43,581 bases of DNA from Leptolyngbyaceae cyanobacterium (GCA_036703985.1 DATNQN010000087.1:1-43581); one strand, 5' to 3'; counted from the first letter of the stretch, positions 8,083 to 17,044 are shown. The notes: generated by a model from the letters alone, not told the origin. Program-made: numbers and translations.

Positions 8083-11000
8083 GTGTCTATAAGTAGCTAC
8101 ATAACCATACACCTGTCCTGCGTATCCCACCCTTACAATTCGTCATTGGGTACAACACTTCCAGACTTACCCACAATTTGTCGTCTTTTTGAACGATTTC
8201 TTGAACTACCAAATAACCAACAACTTGCCAACCAAATAGCTCTAGCTGTTGAATATCACCAGAACCTGCCTTTTGGAGATATTGGGCGACGTATTGTAAA
8301 CCTCGGCACTCTCATCCAGACTATAGAACCTTTTTTAAAAGCGATCGGTTGCCTTCGGTATGCAGTAGATACAAATCTACTAAATCAGCTAGAAAGACAG
8401 AACCTGAGATTTCTTTTAGAACATGGCAAAATTCTTCCTAAAATGGCCTGGGATGAAAACTTTTCTAATAAGAAACATTGTTCCGTTTATTGGTCACAAC
8501 AAAACTGTCTTGCAGCAGTAGCCTACAGAGTATATTTGCTTCGGAATGAATTTTCTCACGAAACTCCTAGTTACTCTTTAGAGCAAATCTCAGCACTGTT
8601 CAATACAACTCTTGCCCTTTTAATTTTAGCCATACATCATCCACCCAATCGGACCATACTTGAACTGGCTACATCGCCTTACCGATCTTATCTAGAGTTT
8701 GTAGCTCAGTCTTTAGAGCCAGATTACGACCGATATGTATGTTTGCAAGCTGACTTAAAATGGCAACCTAGCTCTATAGATACTCAACCCATTTCACTAA
8801 TGCAAGCAGAGTCTTTCTCTACAGATCCTTTACCTACAAGCCCAGATGAAGTGTCTGTACTTATAAAACAAGTAAGCAAAATGGTATTAACAGGAGAGGG
8901 AGGGGCTGGTAAGTCGCGTACTTTTAGGCACGTTACAGCACTACTAGCTAGGGAAATTCTTTCTTTGCAAGCTCCTCCAGATCAGATACCTATTTACTTA
9001 CCAGCCGATGTAATTGGGTATGGAAACAAGTTATCAACAAACCTATCCACGTTTTTACAAGAGATTGTTCAGCCTGACGAAATTCAAATAGGTTTAGTTA
9101 ATGGACAGTACTGGCTTTTTATTGATGGATTGAATGAAATAGCTCCCAAATATTATCGGGAAGTAATCCAAGATATAAAAGCATTTTTAATAACTTTTCC
9201 TAAGTGTCGAGTTGTCATTTCTACACGACAGGAAGTTTATTATAATGAGCTTCCCCTGCCTGTATATGAATTAAAATCTTTAACTCCTTATGGTGTTTCT
9301 CAGATTTTGCGCTTAAACGCTAAAACAGAGGAGCAAGGCAATCAGTTATTCTCTAACCTTAAAAATGACCAAAGACTGCTGGCTTTATTTAAAACGCCTT
9401 TAATGAGTAGGCTTCTGTGCGAACTTCCTCAAGAGATACGTATCCCTCGAAGTATGGGAGAAATGATGAGCGTACTGTTTAATCAGATATTTGAGCGTGA
9501 AGAACGCAAAGGAGACCAGGTACCTAGACTCATAAAAAGTATGGCTTTGGTTGAGTTAGCAAAAACAATTCGTGATGAGTCAGGAACAATACTATCTGAA
9601 GGGAAAATACTGCATATATTTGAAAATATAACTCAAAGATTTGCTCGTGAGGTATCACCTACCTTTTTGCTAACAAGGCTAATCGAAAGCGGGATTTTAG
9701 AGAGACGAAGGGATGGCTTTGTTGCATTTTTCCATGAAACAGCACTCGATTATTTTACTGCGTTAGGCTTGAAAAACGCTTGGGAAAGAAATTATGACCA
9801 AAATTTAGAAGCTAATGTCCTGTCTGCAACTCCCAGTAGTATTGAAATATTATCAGGTTTACTCAGTTCTGCGGACACGCTTACTCGATTTATTTCACAG
9901 TATGACTTGAAGTTGGCAGCCCGATGCTATTCAGCCCGTTCTCAACGTTCTAAAGAATTATTTCGAGAATTGTTTGATGCAGCTAATTCCCTTTTAATGG
10001 CAAACTCTGTTGCTGAAATATGTATAGCTGTACAAGTAATAGCAGCGCTTGATGAGATAGAAGCAACTCAGGCTCTGTTTAGGGTACTTCCCAAACTTCC
10101 AGAAGAGGCACTAACAATGGCTAGCAATGCTTTAGTGCAATATGCTCCTAACGGTATTACTGAGGAGGTTAGGCAAGCTTTAGAATCAGGAGAATTTGCA
10201 CAACAATTAGTAGCTATCCAGTTTACTAGCGCACACCAACTTGTAGAAGTTACGCCACTTCTAATTAAGCTAGCAGAGTCACGAAAATCGAACCTAGCAC
10301 ATCATATAGCTAATGCTTTGGGGTACTTGGAGTCAGCAGAGGCACTAAATTATCTGGAGCAACAATGTAATACGCCTAGAGAGTCTAGATCTATTCCTTT
10401 GGCTGTTGCTATTAATGCTTTTAACTCTGAACGGGCGATATCTGTACTAAAAATAGCCGTTAAAGATATAGATACCGAAGTACGTAGAGCCGCTATCAGC
10501 CGAATTGAAACTATCAATATTATTGAATTTGATAATGAAATTTATGAACTGGTTGTTAGCGACGTAGACTTCTTAGTAAGGTTAATAGGAGTGCAAATAC
10601 TACTACTGCGTCGCACCGAGAAACATCATCGTGGAGATCTCATTAAAGGTTTATTTTCTACAGATCCTCTTCCAGAAGAATCACTGCCTGCCGCTAGGAT
10701 TATGAAGGTAGTTTCATTACTAAATCAAGATGAACTAGAAGATGTAGCTCTACGAGCGCTTTGTGCCTCTCATCCAGTAATACAGTCTCTAATAATTAAT
10801 AGAATATTATCTAGCAATTCCAATTTAGCTCTCAAGATTTTTGACCTAGTTGAATTTGATGACCCCAAAATTACTTCGGGAGCAAAAGCAGCTTTTATTA
10901 AAGCTCTCATTCCCCTTGGCTATCATAAGTTGGAGATGCTTGAGAAAGCTATCTCCTCATCCTCGCCTCATGGGGTTCGATTGGCCGTAGCCGAAATGTT

Positions 11001-11625
11001 ACCTAGTCTACCTTCTGATATTGCCATTGTAGTCTTACAAAAAGCACTTGCTGACCCATCAGCACAAGTTAACGTCGCAGCATTAAAATCCGTTGCTTCC
11101 TACCGTAATTTATGTTCCGAGGAACTTGTTGAACAACTTCTTTTTTCTTCAATTAAGGCAGTACAACGACAAGCATGGAATTTAGTCAATATATATTCTC
11201 TTTTTGAAGATAAGAAACTGTTTGATTGGACGAAGAAAAGCTGGCCTACATATTTACGAACAAGAGCCATAGAAGAGTTAAACAAGCGTCGCTTTATGTG
11301 GCCATTACGGAAAGCCTGTGCTCTTGCAGGGGATGGAGATTATGGTATACGCCGCAAAGGACATCGAATTTTAGAAGCTATTTCTGCTAGTAGTTCAGAA
11401 CATATTGGACAAATCGATAACTGGGTTGCTGCACGAGGCTATGGGTTTTTAATTAGGCTTGATACAAAAGAAAAACTATTTTTTCATATTACTAATTTAA
11501 TTGACAGAGAGTATACTCCTGAACGGGATGATTTTGTAGCTTGTAAAGTTGGAAAACTAAATGCTGATCAGACAAAAAAATGTGCAATAGAAGTACGTTT
11601 TTTGGCAATAGGAAAACGATTATGA
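8083..11625 (+). CDS. HEPN-NACHT-HEAT-cold-shock STAND NTPase, probable defence protein
   Basis: 1180 aa. Residues about 60-190 form a helical domain with RNEFSH (R154-H159), the R-N-x3-H motif of HEPN ribonucleases. A NACHT-type NTPase follows: Walker A GEGGAGKS (271-278), Walker B WLFIDGLNEI (344-353), sensor VVISTR (377-382) and the winged-helix signature FFHETALDYFTA (549-560). Residues about 640-1095 are HEAT-like helical repeats. The C-terminus (1107-1175) is a cold-shock-like OB fold with RNP1-like RGYGFLI and RNP2-like LFFHI. STAND proteins of this plan act as phage sensors with a killing effector. I infer that the HEAT/CSD end senses nucleic acid and HEPN cuts RNA. The start is GTG; the first internal ATG is Met121, and the TTG at codon 22 is possible. 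Confidence 0.8.
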   Translation: MSISSYITIHLSCVSHPYNSSLGTTLPDLPTICRLFERFLELPNNQQLANQIALAVEYHQNLPFGDIGRRIVNLGTLIQTIEPFLKAIGCLRYAVDTNLLNQLERQNLRFLLEHGKILPKMAWDENFSNKKHCSVYWSQQNCLAAVAYRVYLLRNEFSHETPSYSLEQISALFNTTLALLILAIHHPPNRTILELATSPYRSYLEFVAQSLEPDYDRYVCLQADLKWQPSSIDTQPISLMQAESFSTDPLPTSPDEVSVLIKQVSKMVLTGEGGAGKSRTFRHVTALLAREILSLQAPPDQIPIYLPADVIGYGNKLSTNLSTFLQEIVQPDEIQIGLVNGQYWLFIDGLNEIAPKYYREVIQDIKAFLITFPKCRVVISTRQEVYYNELPLPVYELKSLTPYGVSQILRLNAKTEEQGNQLFSNLKNDQRLLALFKTPLMSRLLCELPQEIRIPRSMGEMMSVLFNQIFEREERKGDQVPRLIKSMALVELAKTIRDESGTILSEGKILHIFENITQRFAREVSPTFLLTRLIESGILERRRDGFVAFFHETALDYFTALGLKNAWERNYDQNLEANVLSATPSSIEILSGLLSSADTLTRFISQYDLKLAARCYSARSQRSKELFRELFDAANSLLMANSVAEICIAVQVIAALDEIEATQALFRVLPKLPEEALTMASNALVQYAPNGITEEVRQALESGEFAQQLVAIQFTSAHQLVEVTPLLIKLAESRKSNLAHHIANALGYLESAEALNYLEQQCNTPRESRSIPLAVAINAFNSERAISVLKIAVKDIDTEVRRAAISRIETINIIEFDNEIYELVVSDVDFLVRLIGVQILLLRRTEKHHRGDLIKGLFSTDPLPEESLPAARIMKVVSLLNQDELEDVALRALCASHPVIQSLIINRILSSNSNLALKIFDLVEFDDPKITSGAKAAFIKALIPLGYHKLEMLEKAISSSSPHGVRLAVAEMLPSLPSDIAIVVLQKALADPSAQVNVAALKSVASYRNLCSEELVEQLLFSSIKAVQRQAWNLVNIYSLFEDKKLFDWTKKSWPTYLRTRAIEELNKRRFMWPLRKACALAGDGDYGIRRKGHRILEAISASSSEHIGQIDNWVAARGYGFLIRLDTKEKLFFHITNLIDREYTPERDDFVACKVGKLNADQTKKCAIEVRFLAIGKRL

Positions 11626-11786
11626 ATAATATTTGATTGACTATTGAGTGTCATGATTCCACCTTACCCAAATAGCGAGTACACAGTTTCTCATCCTGCC
11701 AGTAAATTATTTTCTGCGAAGGAAAGCAGAAAAGTTTAGATGTCCAAATGCTGGAGCGAGTTTTAGAAACTCTACCAAGCGAGGGC

Positions 11787-12329
11787 TTAAGTTTGTATTC
11801 TCACAAGCCATACCTTATGTTCTGGAGCAGCCTTATCTAAGCCGATTAGACCATTCAAAAACGACAGTCGCCTATGGCCTTCCAATAAATGGTATGGATG
11901 CTTCAATAGCTTGCCAGAGGGGAACTGATACTGACCCAATGGACTGTTCAGCAGAATTACAGGTGTATTCCAAGTGCCCTCTCGTAGCATATATTGAGCC
12001 AACCAATCATGTGGGTTTTCTGCACGTTCCCTTACATTGCGAAAGTTATCACAGAATTGCTCATCGTCAAACGCTTCTCTGCCAGGAATTTGATTTAGCA
12101 GCCAAACCTCCTGAGTAAATTGAAATTTCTCAAATTCAAGAAAGGCATACTTCTCTATGTGATCGGCATGGCGGTAGAGCCATTCCTTTAACAGCTCTTC
12201 TGGCCAATTTGAGAGAGATGTGCTGTGCATACGATTTACATAGTCTGATTCCTCTTCTACTACTCGAAGATCTTCATCCCGAAACGGCTGATATTTCAAA
12301 GTTTCTGGATAGAGTTCGCCTAGATCCAT
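11787..12329 (-). CDS. ParB/Srx-fold-like protein beside the NACHT gene
   Basis: 180 aa. The C-terminal third holds PVILLNSPLG and then HLLEGHRRLSFLNGL (about 149-163). This resembles the G-H-R-R box of the ParB/sulfiredoxin fold, used by ParB for CTP and by relatives for other nucleotides. The N-terminal 90 residues are acidic, helical and Trp-rich. No helix-turn-helix or second ParB domain is present, so it is not a classical ParB. It converges with the HEPN-NACHT gene at a 161-bp distance, so a shared defence role is possible but not shown. The upstream ATG has no clear ribosome site. Confidence 0.55.
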   Translation of the reverse strand: MDLGELYPETLKYQPFRDEDLRVVEEESDYVNRMHSTSLSNWPEELLKEWLYRHADHIEKYAFLEFEKFQFTQEVWLLNQIPGREAFDDEQFCDNFRNVRERAENPHDWLAQYMLREGTWNTPVILLNSPLGQYQFPSGKLLKHPYHLLEGHRRLSFLNGLIGLDKAAPEHKVWLVRIQT

Positions 12330-12485
12330 AATTTTTTATCTAAAATTGTTTAGTTACTTATTATACACAGATGGCAGCCCAACACATTTATTTGTAACCA
12401 TGAATCTTGAAATGGTTCGCAAAATTAGGAGCTAGTTGCTCTCAAAATGAGTAGCCTGCGTACATCAAAGTATCAGCAAAAAGTA

Positions 12486-12504
12486 CTCCTCCAATTAGAG
12501 GGGT
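12486..12504. repeat. GAGGGGT-family hairpin upstream of parM
   Basis: CTCCTC-CAATTA-GAGGGG forms a 6-bp stem with one G-T pair, about 93 bp before the parM-like start. Its core CCAATTAGAGGGGT closely matches the copy at 21447 (CCAGTTAGAGGGGT). Confidence 0.5.
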
Positions 12505-12544
12505 CTAGTTAAACCAACTAAAAATACCAACAGGGGTGAAGTCT

Positions 12545-12588
12545 ATCTTTATCTGCTGCTCCTAGCATCAAGGCAGCAGTAAATAGAT
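12545..12588 (+). promoter_or_regulatory. leader inverted repeat just before the parM start
   Basis: CTGCTGC (12553-12559) and GCAGCAG (12573-12579) are perfect arms with partly complementary AT-rich flanks. The structure ends about 9 nt before the ATG at 12597, where no Shine-Dalgarno is visible. It could control translation or transcription, or serve as a partner-protein site of the partition operon. Confidence 0.4.
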
Positions 12589-12596
12589 CCCACCTT

Positions 12597-13967
12597 ATGG
12601 CCAGACCAAAAAAAGTTGCCGTACCCGATGCTGTGGCAGTAATGGATTTCGGCGGCTTATCCACCAGAGTCTTTTACCTTGGGTCGCACAAGAGCCAAAC
12701 CAATTCCTTCATCATGGAATCCCAAGTAGGGCCAGTTAGCCGAGATACAGCCAATGCCTACACCTTGCCCAACTTGACTTCCACCTCTCCCGAAAACATT
12801 GCTTGGGTTGCCATTAACAACGATTGTCGAGCAGTCGGTTACTTAGCTGCATCTCAATTCAATGCACATATCGGCTTAAATGGCCTCAAATACAGCAGCG
12901 CCTTATACAAAGCCTTAGCTGCATTATGGGTAATATCGCGAAAATTAGATTTAGGCCATCACTTCAGTATAGCGATCGCAGTCTTCCTACCCCCTGGCGA
13001 ATTTAACGACTCCAAGCAATTCTTCGAGCTATTAAGTCGAGCCGCAGCTTCCTTTGAAACACCCACTGGCAGATTTTCAGTCAAACTCGACAAAACCCAA
13101 GCTCTGCAAGAGGGAGGCGGCATTTCCATCGTTCACAATAGCAAACTCGGAGCCGCTTTCAAAACCAGAGTAACAGCCTTTGCAATGGTGGGATTTCGCA
13201 ATGCCTCTCTAGTCGTGGCAGCCAGAGGTGCTGTCGGTAAAGGCAAAACCTCCGACTTAGGCATGGTGCGAATGGTCGAACTCGTACAAGAACGCACCTC
13301 TAACTACGATCTGGCTCGGTTAGCAGAAGCGATCGCTATTTCAGGCGATCGATACAACCGTCCTTACTTCTACCGTATCGCACGCAATCGAGAAGAAGCT
13401 GCTAGGGAAAGAGAAGTAGACGAATTGATTGCCGCCGTGAAGCAATCTCGTTCTGACTATGCAAGGATGTTAACGCATTGGCTTGATGAAGTGCTACCCC
13501 CCGATACCGATGAAATTGTCTTTTGCGGCGGTACAGCCGAATACCTCAAACCTGAGTTACGTTCTCACTATTCCCGTTACGCTCAATCTTGGCACGCAGG
13601 TATTGTAGTGCCACCAGAATTAGACCCAAATGGATTAGGACATCGTTTAGCAGATGCTTACGGTTTGTTTATTTATTTCAAATCTCAGTTTGAGGGATTG
13701 CGTCATAAGTCTATTCAAGCAACTGAGGTCGAATCAACAGAGGAAAGTGCTGAGCCTTCTAACGAACCGACTGAATCTTCTTCGGAACTTGCTGCTGAAT
13801 CGAGTACTAAGACAACTGATATAGAAACCCCTCCTGTAGCGGCGGTCAGTGCGAAAGATACAGGTGAATTGGATGCCGTTTCCCTATTATCAGGACCTTA
13901 CCGGGGAGGCGGAAAGAAAAAAGAAAACAGTGAGTCCTGTTTGAATGGAAAAATCAGTCATGAGTGA
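12597..13967 (+). CDS. parM: ParM/StbA-like actin-family partition ATPase
   Basis: 456 aa. The actin fold is indicated by the phosphate-1 loop VAVMDFGGLSTRV (13-25, catalytic-type Asp17). Also present are a second glycine-rich strand (about 214-226), the adenosine motif EIVFCGGTAEYLKPEL near residue 305, and the C-terminal HRLADAYGLF helix. ParM homologues form filaments that push plasmid copies apart. Residues after about 375 are Ser/Glu/Thr-rich and probably disordered, longer than classical ParM. It is the first gene of an operon with an overlapping gene, an StbB-like ATPase and a membrane protein. A DNA-binding adaptor is needed; the gene at 13960 is the positional candidate. Confidence 0.75.
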   Translation: MARPKKVAVPDAVAVMDFGGLSTRVFYLGSHKSQTNSFIMESQVGPVSRDTANAYTLPNLTSTSPENIAWVAINNDCRAVGYLAASQFNAHIGLNGLKYSSALYKALAALWVISRKLDLGHHFSIAIAVFLPPGEFNDSKQFFELLSRAAASFETPTGRFSVKLDKTQALQEGGGISIVHNSKLGAAFKTRVTAFAMVGFRNASLVVAARGAVGKGKTSDLGMVRMVELVQERTSNYDLARLAEAIAISGDRYNRPYFYRIARNREEAAREREVDELIAAVKQSRSDYARMLTHWLDEVLPPDTDEIVFCGGTAEYLKPELRSHYSRYAQSWHAGIVVPPELDPNGLGHRLADAYGLFIYFKSQFEGLRHKSIQATEVESTEESAEPSNEPTESSSELAAESSTKTTDIETPPVAAVSAKDTGELDAVSLLSGPYRGGGKKKENSESCLNGKISHE

Positions 13968-14478
13968 AGAAAAACAGCGGGTTTGGTATCAACTCCGGTG
14001 TCAGCCGTATGCTGATTCTGATGAAGGAATTTTATTGAATTACCTACTCAATCATCCTGTTTACGACTCTAAAGAAGCTGCATTTAAGGCGTTTAAGGCA
14101 TTTTGGAAAGCTTTAGCTTATCAAAAAACGGGTACGGCTTCTTCCGAACAAATTCATCAACTGGGCTGGGATTGTATTGATGCCTTACTCAATCATGTAG
14201 ATTATCTTTGTGCAAGCTTGGAGTTAAATCGACAACAGTTAGGGTCGCTATTAATTGCAAGAGGCTGTGCTCATCATCCTGAATGTGCCCCTTACTTTTT
14301 AGGCTTGAAGTATCAAACTGAGAGTGCAAGTCAGCCAGTTTTTCCTTTCCCTACTCAAAGAGAGCCAGTCAGTAAGTTAGAAGAGCCAGCAGTTGAGTCA
14401 GATGACTTTGTAACGCATACAGATGAATTTAACTTAGCAAATTTCGACCCAGCAATGCTCGGCCCCACATTTAGTTAG
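13960..14478 (+). CDS. partition-operon protein, possible adaptor
   Basis: 172 aa from the ATG at 13960, which overlaps the parM stop by 8 nt; an in-frame ATG at 13945 would lengthen it by five residues. The first 115 residues are helical and carry several His and Cys (CAHHPECAPYF) but no recognised DNA-binding motif. The tail is acidic and proline-rich. Its place between an actin-like and a ParA-like ATPase suggests it links one of them to DNA or to the other, which is inference only. It ends 13 bp before stbB. Confidence 0.55.
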   Translation: MSEEKQRVWYQLRCQPYADSDEGILLNYLLNHPVYDSKEAAFKAFKAFWKALAYQKTGTASSEQIHQLGWDCIDALLNHVDYLCASLELNRQQLGSLLIARGCAHHPECAPYFLGLKYQTESASQPVFPFPTQREPVSKLEEPAVESDDFVTHTDEFNLANFDPAMLGPTFS

Positions 14479-14491
14479 AACCAGGAGATAT

Positions 14492-15274
14492 ATGCCAAAC
14501 AGAATTCATTTAGTAGATGGGGAGAAAGGGGGAATCGGCAAATCGATGTTTACTTGCGTGCTAGTCGAATACAATCAAAAGTACGACCTCCTCTACACCC
14601 TCATTGATGGAGATTTCAAAAATGCTGACGTGCAGCAACGCTATCCCGAACATGAAGCGCAAGTAGTTGCCTTAGTCGAAGATGAAGAAAACTTCTTTGA
14701 CATCGATATCATTTTTGAAACTGCCTTAGAAACTCCAGTCATCGTCAATTTACCCGCTCGTGCTTATGGCATTATCAACAAATGGATTGATGAAGCTGGC
14801 TTAGTTTCCCCCGACTTTCTAGAAAAGTCAGGAGTTGATATCTGCAAGTGGTTCTTATGTAGTGGTACACCTGACAGTATCAAAATGTTTATGGACTCCT
14901 TCAATTGTTTTGAAGGTCAACTAAAGCACGTTTTAGTACGTAACTTTGGTGTTTGCAAAGATTGGTCGCACATGCAAGGTCACAGCGATATCTTAGAACT
15001 GATTAGCAAACACCAAATCCCCGTTATAGACTTTCCCAAACTCAGTGCTAAGGAAAAGAAGTTTATCGAAACGAAGCGATTGTCTTTCTCTCAAGCGATG
15101 AACCATCCAGACTTTTATTTGATTAGCCAACAACGCTTGCACACTTTTCTCGAAGAATCCTACAGTCTAATCGAAAATATCGGATTGTTTAATGATGCAC
15201 CAAATCGCTTGGCTCAGTCTAACACAAATGCAGCTCTACCTTTAGCCAAACAATCAGATAAAGCTGTTGATTGA
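14492..15274 (+). CDS. stbB: StbB/ParA-like P-loop ATPase
   Basis: 260 aa. The deviant Walker A GEKGGIGKS (10-18, with signature Lys12 and Lys17) and TLIDGDFKNADV (Walker A' region) identify the ParA/MinD superfamily, closest in style to StbB/TraL/MobD proteins. Such ATPases position plasmids or assist transfer. A good ribosome site (AGGAGA, 5 nt before ATG) is present. It follows the adaptor-like gene by 13 bp, so an actin-type and a ParA-type ATPase are made from one operon. The C-terminal 50 residues are variable. Confidence 0.75.
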   Translation: MPNRIHLVDGEKGGIGKSMFTCVLVEYNQKYDLLYTLIDGDFKNADVQQRYPEHEAQVVALVEDEENFFDIDIIFETALETPVIVNLPARAYGIINKWIDEAGLVSPDFLEKSGVDICKWFLCSGTPDSIKMFMDSFNCFEGQLKHVLVRNFGVCKDWSHMQGHSDILELISKHQIPVIDFPKLSAKEKKFIETKRLSFSQAMNHPDFYLISQQRLHTFLEESYSLIENIGLFNDAPNRLAQSNTNAALPLAKQSDKAVD

Positions 15275-15363
15275 TGTTTATCAATGCAGTTGGTTACCAA
15301 AACACCCAGATTGTTCTTCAATCTGCGGTGTACTTATTATAGCCTTATTTGGGAGTTAATACG

Positions 15364-16386
15364 ATGCAATATGATGACATTTTACAACCAGACGAATTTG
15401 GTGAAGAATTAGGTAGCGCTGAACTAGCTGAAACTGAAGATACAATACCAGAAGCAAATAATAAGTTTGCTCACAAACAAGAGTTTTGGGAAGCTATTGA
15501 CGATGAATTGAAAACAAAGCGATCGCAGCATGAATCGCCTCTATCTGCCCCACCAAAATACGAGCGAAATACCGAATCATTAATCAGCCAAGTGCTGAAA
15601 GGGAAAGACCCCGAATTCCGTGCTAATGTCATCAACACAGCTTACCGATACGGTCTAGATAAAAATGACCCCCTTTTAATCATTTTACTGGCTACAGGTC
15701 AGCTAGAACTACTGTTAGAACAGAAACCAGATGAGATTGACAACTTTTTTAAAGACTGGCAATATAAATGGCGCTCAGACTTAAAAGATTCTCAAGCAAT
15801 TATCAGCCAAGAAATAGAGCAAGTACAACAGTTTGTTGATAATTGGGCGCAGTCAAGTCGAGAAGTTCTAGAACGTCAGAGTAAAGCAGCAATTAAAGTA
15901 CAAAGCCGCAATATCTCTAATTCAGTAAAAACCTTAGTGCGACAAGCTGCATTAGAAAAAGTAGCTCACGATATTTGGTCGGTAATTTTTGGCAGTGGCG
16001 TGGTGTTTGGTGCAGTTGCAATTGGCGCGTTTGTAGGATTAGCAATTCCCCGTTTTACTCCATCACCAGAACTCGATCCAACTGGACTCCGACAGTTAAC
16101 ATTGAAAGAAGCAACAGCATTAGAATGGGGATTAAGCAATGAGGGTCAATTTGCTCAAAAGAATGCCGATACTATTCGCTGGGCTATGAGTAATGAAGGG
16201 AAATACGCTCGTCAGTTTATGAGTTGGAATCAAGCACTGTTGAGCGAAAAGAATGGTAAAAAGCTGTGCGAAACTGAAGTTAGCCGTTTGGGAGTTACTT
16301 TAACAGTTGAAGGAAAAGCTTCCAAGGGAGGATTTTGTACTTTGTGGACTCGTTCTCCAAAAGAAAGACAGTTTAGCAGTAATTAA
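15364..16386 (+). CDS. partition-operon membrane protein, DUF6753-like
   Basis: 340 aa from the ATG at 15364, chosen over a TTG at 15349 because GGGAG lies 8 nt upstream. A conserved core, LKGKDPEFRANVINTAYRYG (about 78-98), then DPLLIILLATGQLELLLEQKP, is followed by a long helical region. One hydrophobic segment (about 212-236, IFGSGVVFGAVAIGAFVGLA) comes next, then a 100-residue tail. I recall this core from a cyanobacterial plasmid family, DUF6753. It sits 89 bp after stbB in the same direction and may anchor the partition or transfer machinery to the membrane. Function is unproven. Confidence 0.6.
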   Translation: MQYDDILQPDEFGEELGSAELAETEDTIPEANNKFAHKQEFWEAIDDELKTKRSQHESPLSAPPKYERNTESLISQVLKGKDPEFRANVINTAYRYGLDKNDPLLIILLATGQLELLLEQKPDEIDNFFKDWQYKWRSDLKDSQAIISQEIEQVQQFVDNWAQSSREVLERQSKAAIKVQSRNISNSVKTLVRQAALEKVAHDIWSVIFGSGVVFGAVAIGAFVGLAIPRFTPSPELDPTGLRQLTLKEATALEWGLSNEGQFAQKNADTIRWAMSNEGKYARQFMSWNQALLSEKNGKKLCETEVSRLGVTLTVEGKASKGGFCTLWTRSPKERQFSSN

Positions 16387-16435
16387 ATATAGCTATCATG
16401 CAGGTATTTTCAGTAACTTTACCATCAAAATAAGT

Positions 16436-16509
16436 GAAGCTGGAGGGAATCGAACCCTCAAAAAGCCATCGTCTTAATGAGGCTGCCTTTACCTTTTAGC
16501 CACAGCTTC
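16436..16509 (-). tRNA. degenerate tRNA gene, isotype uncertain (Leu-like anticodon)
   Basis: Read leftward, GAAGCTG and CAGCTTC make a perfect 7-bp acceptor stem. The T arm GAGGG-TTCGATT-CCCTC is perfect, and the D arm has A14, GG and A26 in place. The anticodon arm is odd: GCCTC pairs with GA(T)GGC only if a T bulges out, and the loop ATTAAGAC has eight bases. Two extra bases thus explain the 74-nt length without CCA. With U33 in its normal place the anticodon is UAA (Leu), yet the long variable arm of tRNA-Leu is absent. It may be a pseudo-tRNA, an unusual plasmid tRNA or an integration site. Confidence 0.6.
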
Positions 16510-16529
16510 TTTACGGCTACTAACCCGCT

Positions 16530-16571
16530 AGGGGTTAAAAAAAGAAAAACTCTCGGTGTGAAACTGAGAGT
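16530..16571 (-). terminator. intrinsic terminator of the gene at 16595
   Basis: ACTCTC (16549-16554) pairs with GAGAGT (16566-16571). Read leftward the stem is followed by TTTTTCTTTTTTT. It lies 23 bp past the stop of the leftward gene at 16595 and before the tRNA. Confidence 0.75.
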
Positions 16572-16594
16572 CTTGTTGACTGATTGCTATCTGT

Positions 16595-16999
16595 TTATTG
16601 AATTTCCAGCGCTATTTCATACAAGATTTGAGTATGACAATTGTATGGTTTTGAGCTATCTGGTTGATAATTTTTTAAGTCAATACAAAAACACATCAAG
16701 TCAGTTACCACACCATCCTCAATGTCTTTAGCTAGCTTAATAACTAGCCTCAAATAAGCTCTTTCCCAATTTTCTAATTTGTGAGTTTGTTGTTTCTGGT
16801 ACGTTTTTAGCAATTTATGCAGCCAAGCTTGGTAACAGTCAATAGATTCTGCTAATGTTTTAACTCGAAATCTTGCTGTTCCTGGCTTATGGCTGAAGGG
16901 ATTACCGAGGCCGAGGTCTTCAATACTATGACCTCGACCACAGTACAAAACACCTGGTTTGTTGAGTAGTTTGGAATTGTATCTTCGGATGTTAATCAT
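16595..16999 (-). CDS. DUF4326-like protein
   Basis: 134 aa. The pattern YCGRG, then GLGNPFSHKPG, a basic region, Tyr-x-x-Trp-Leu, and a late Cys/His pair (MCFCID then YNCHTQILYEIAL) matches my memory of DUF4326, a small family common in phages and plasmids. The spaced Cys and His residues could bind a metal. The catalytic role is unknown. It has its own terminator, and the next leftward gene ends 45 bp upstream of its start. Confidence 0.6.
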   Translation of the reverse strand: MINIRRYNSKLLNKPGVLYCGRGHSIEDLGLGNPFSHKPGTARFRVKTLAESIDCYQAWLHKLLKTYQKQQTHKLENWERAYLRLVIKLAKDIEDGVVTDLMCFCIDLKNYQPDSSKPYNCHTQILYEIALEIQ

Positions 17000-17044
17000 G
17001 CTGGAATAGGCAATAATTACACTCAGATTCTGGCACTCGCCGTT

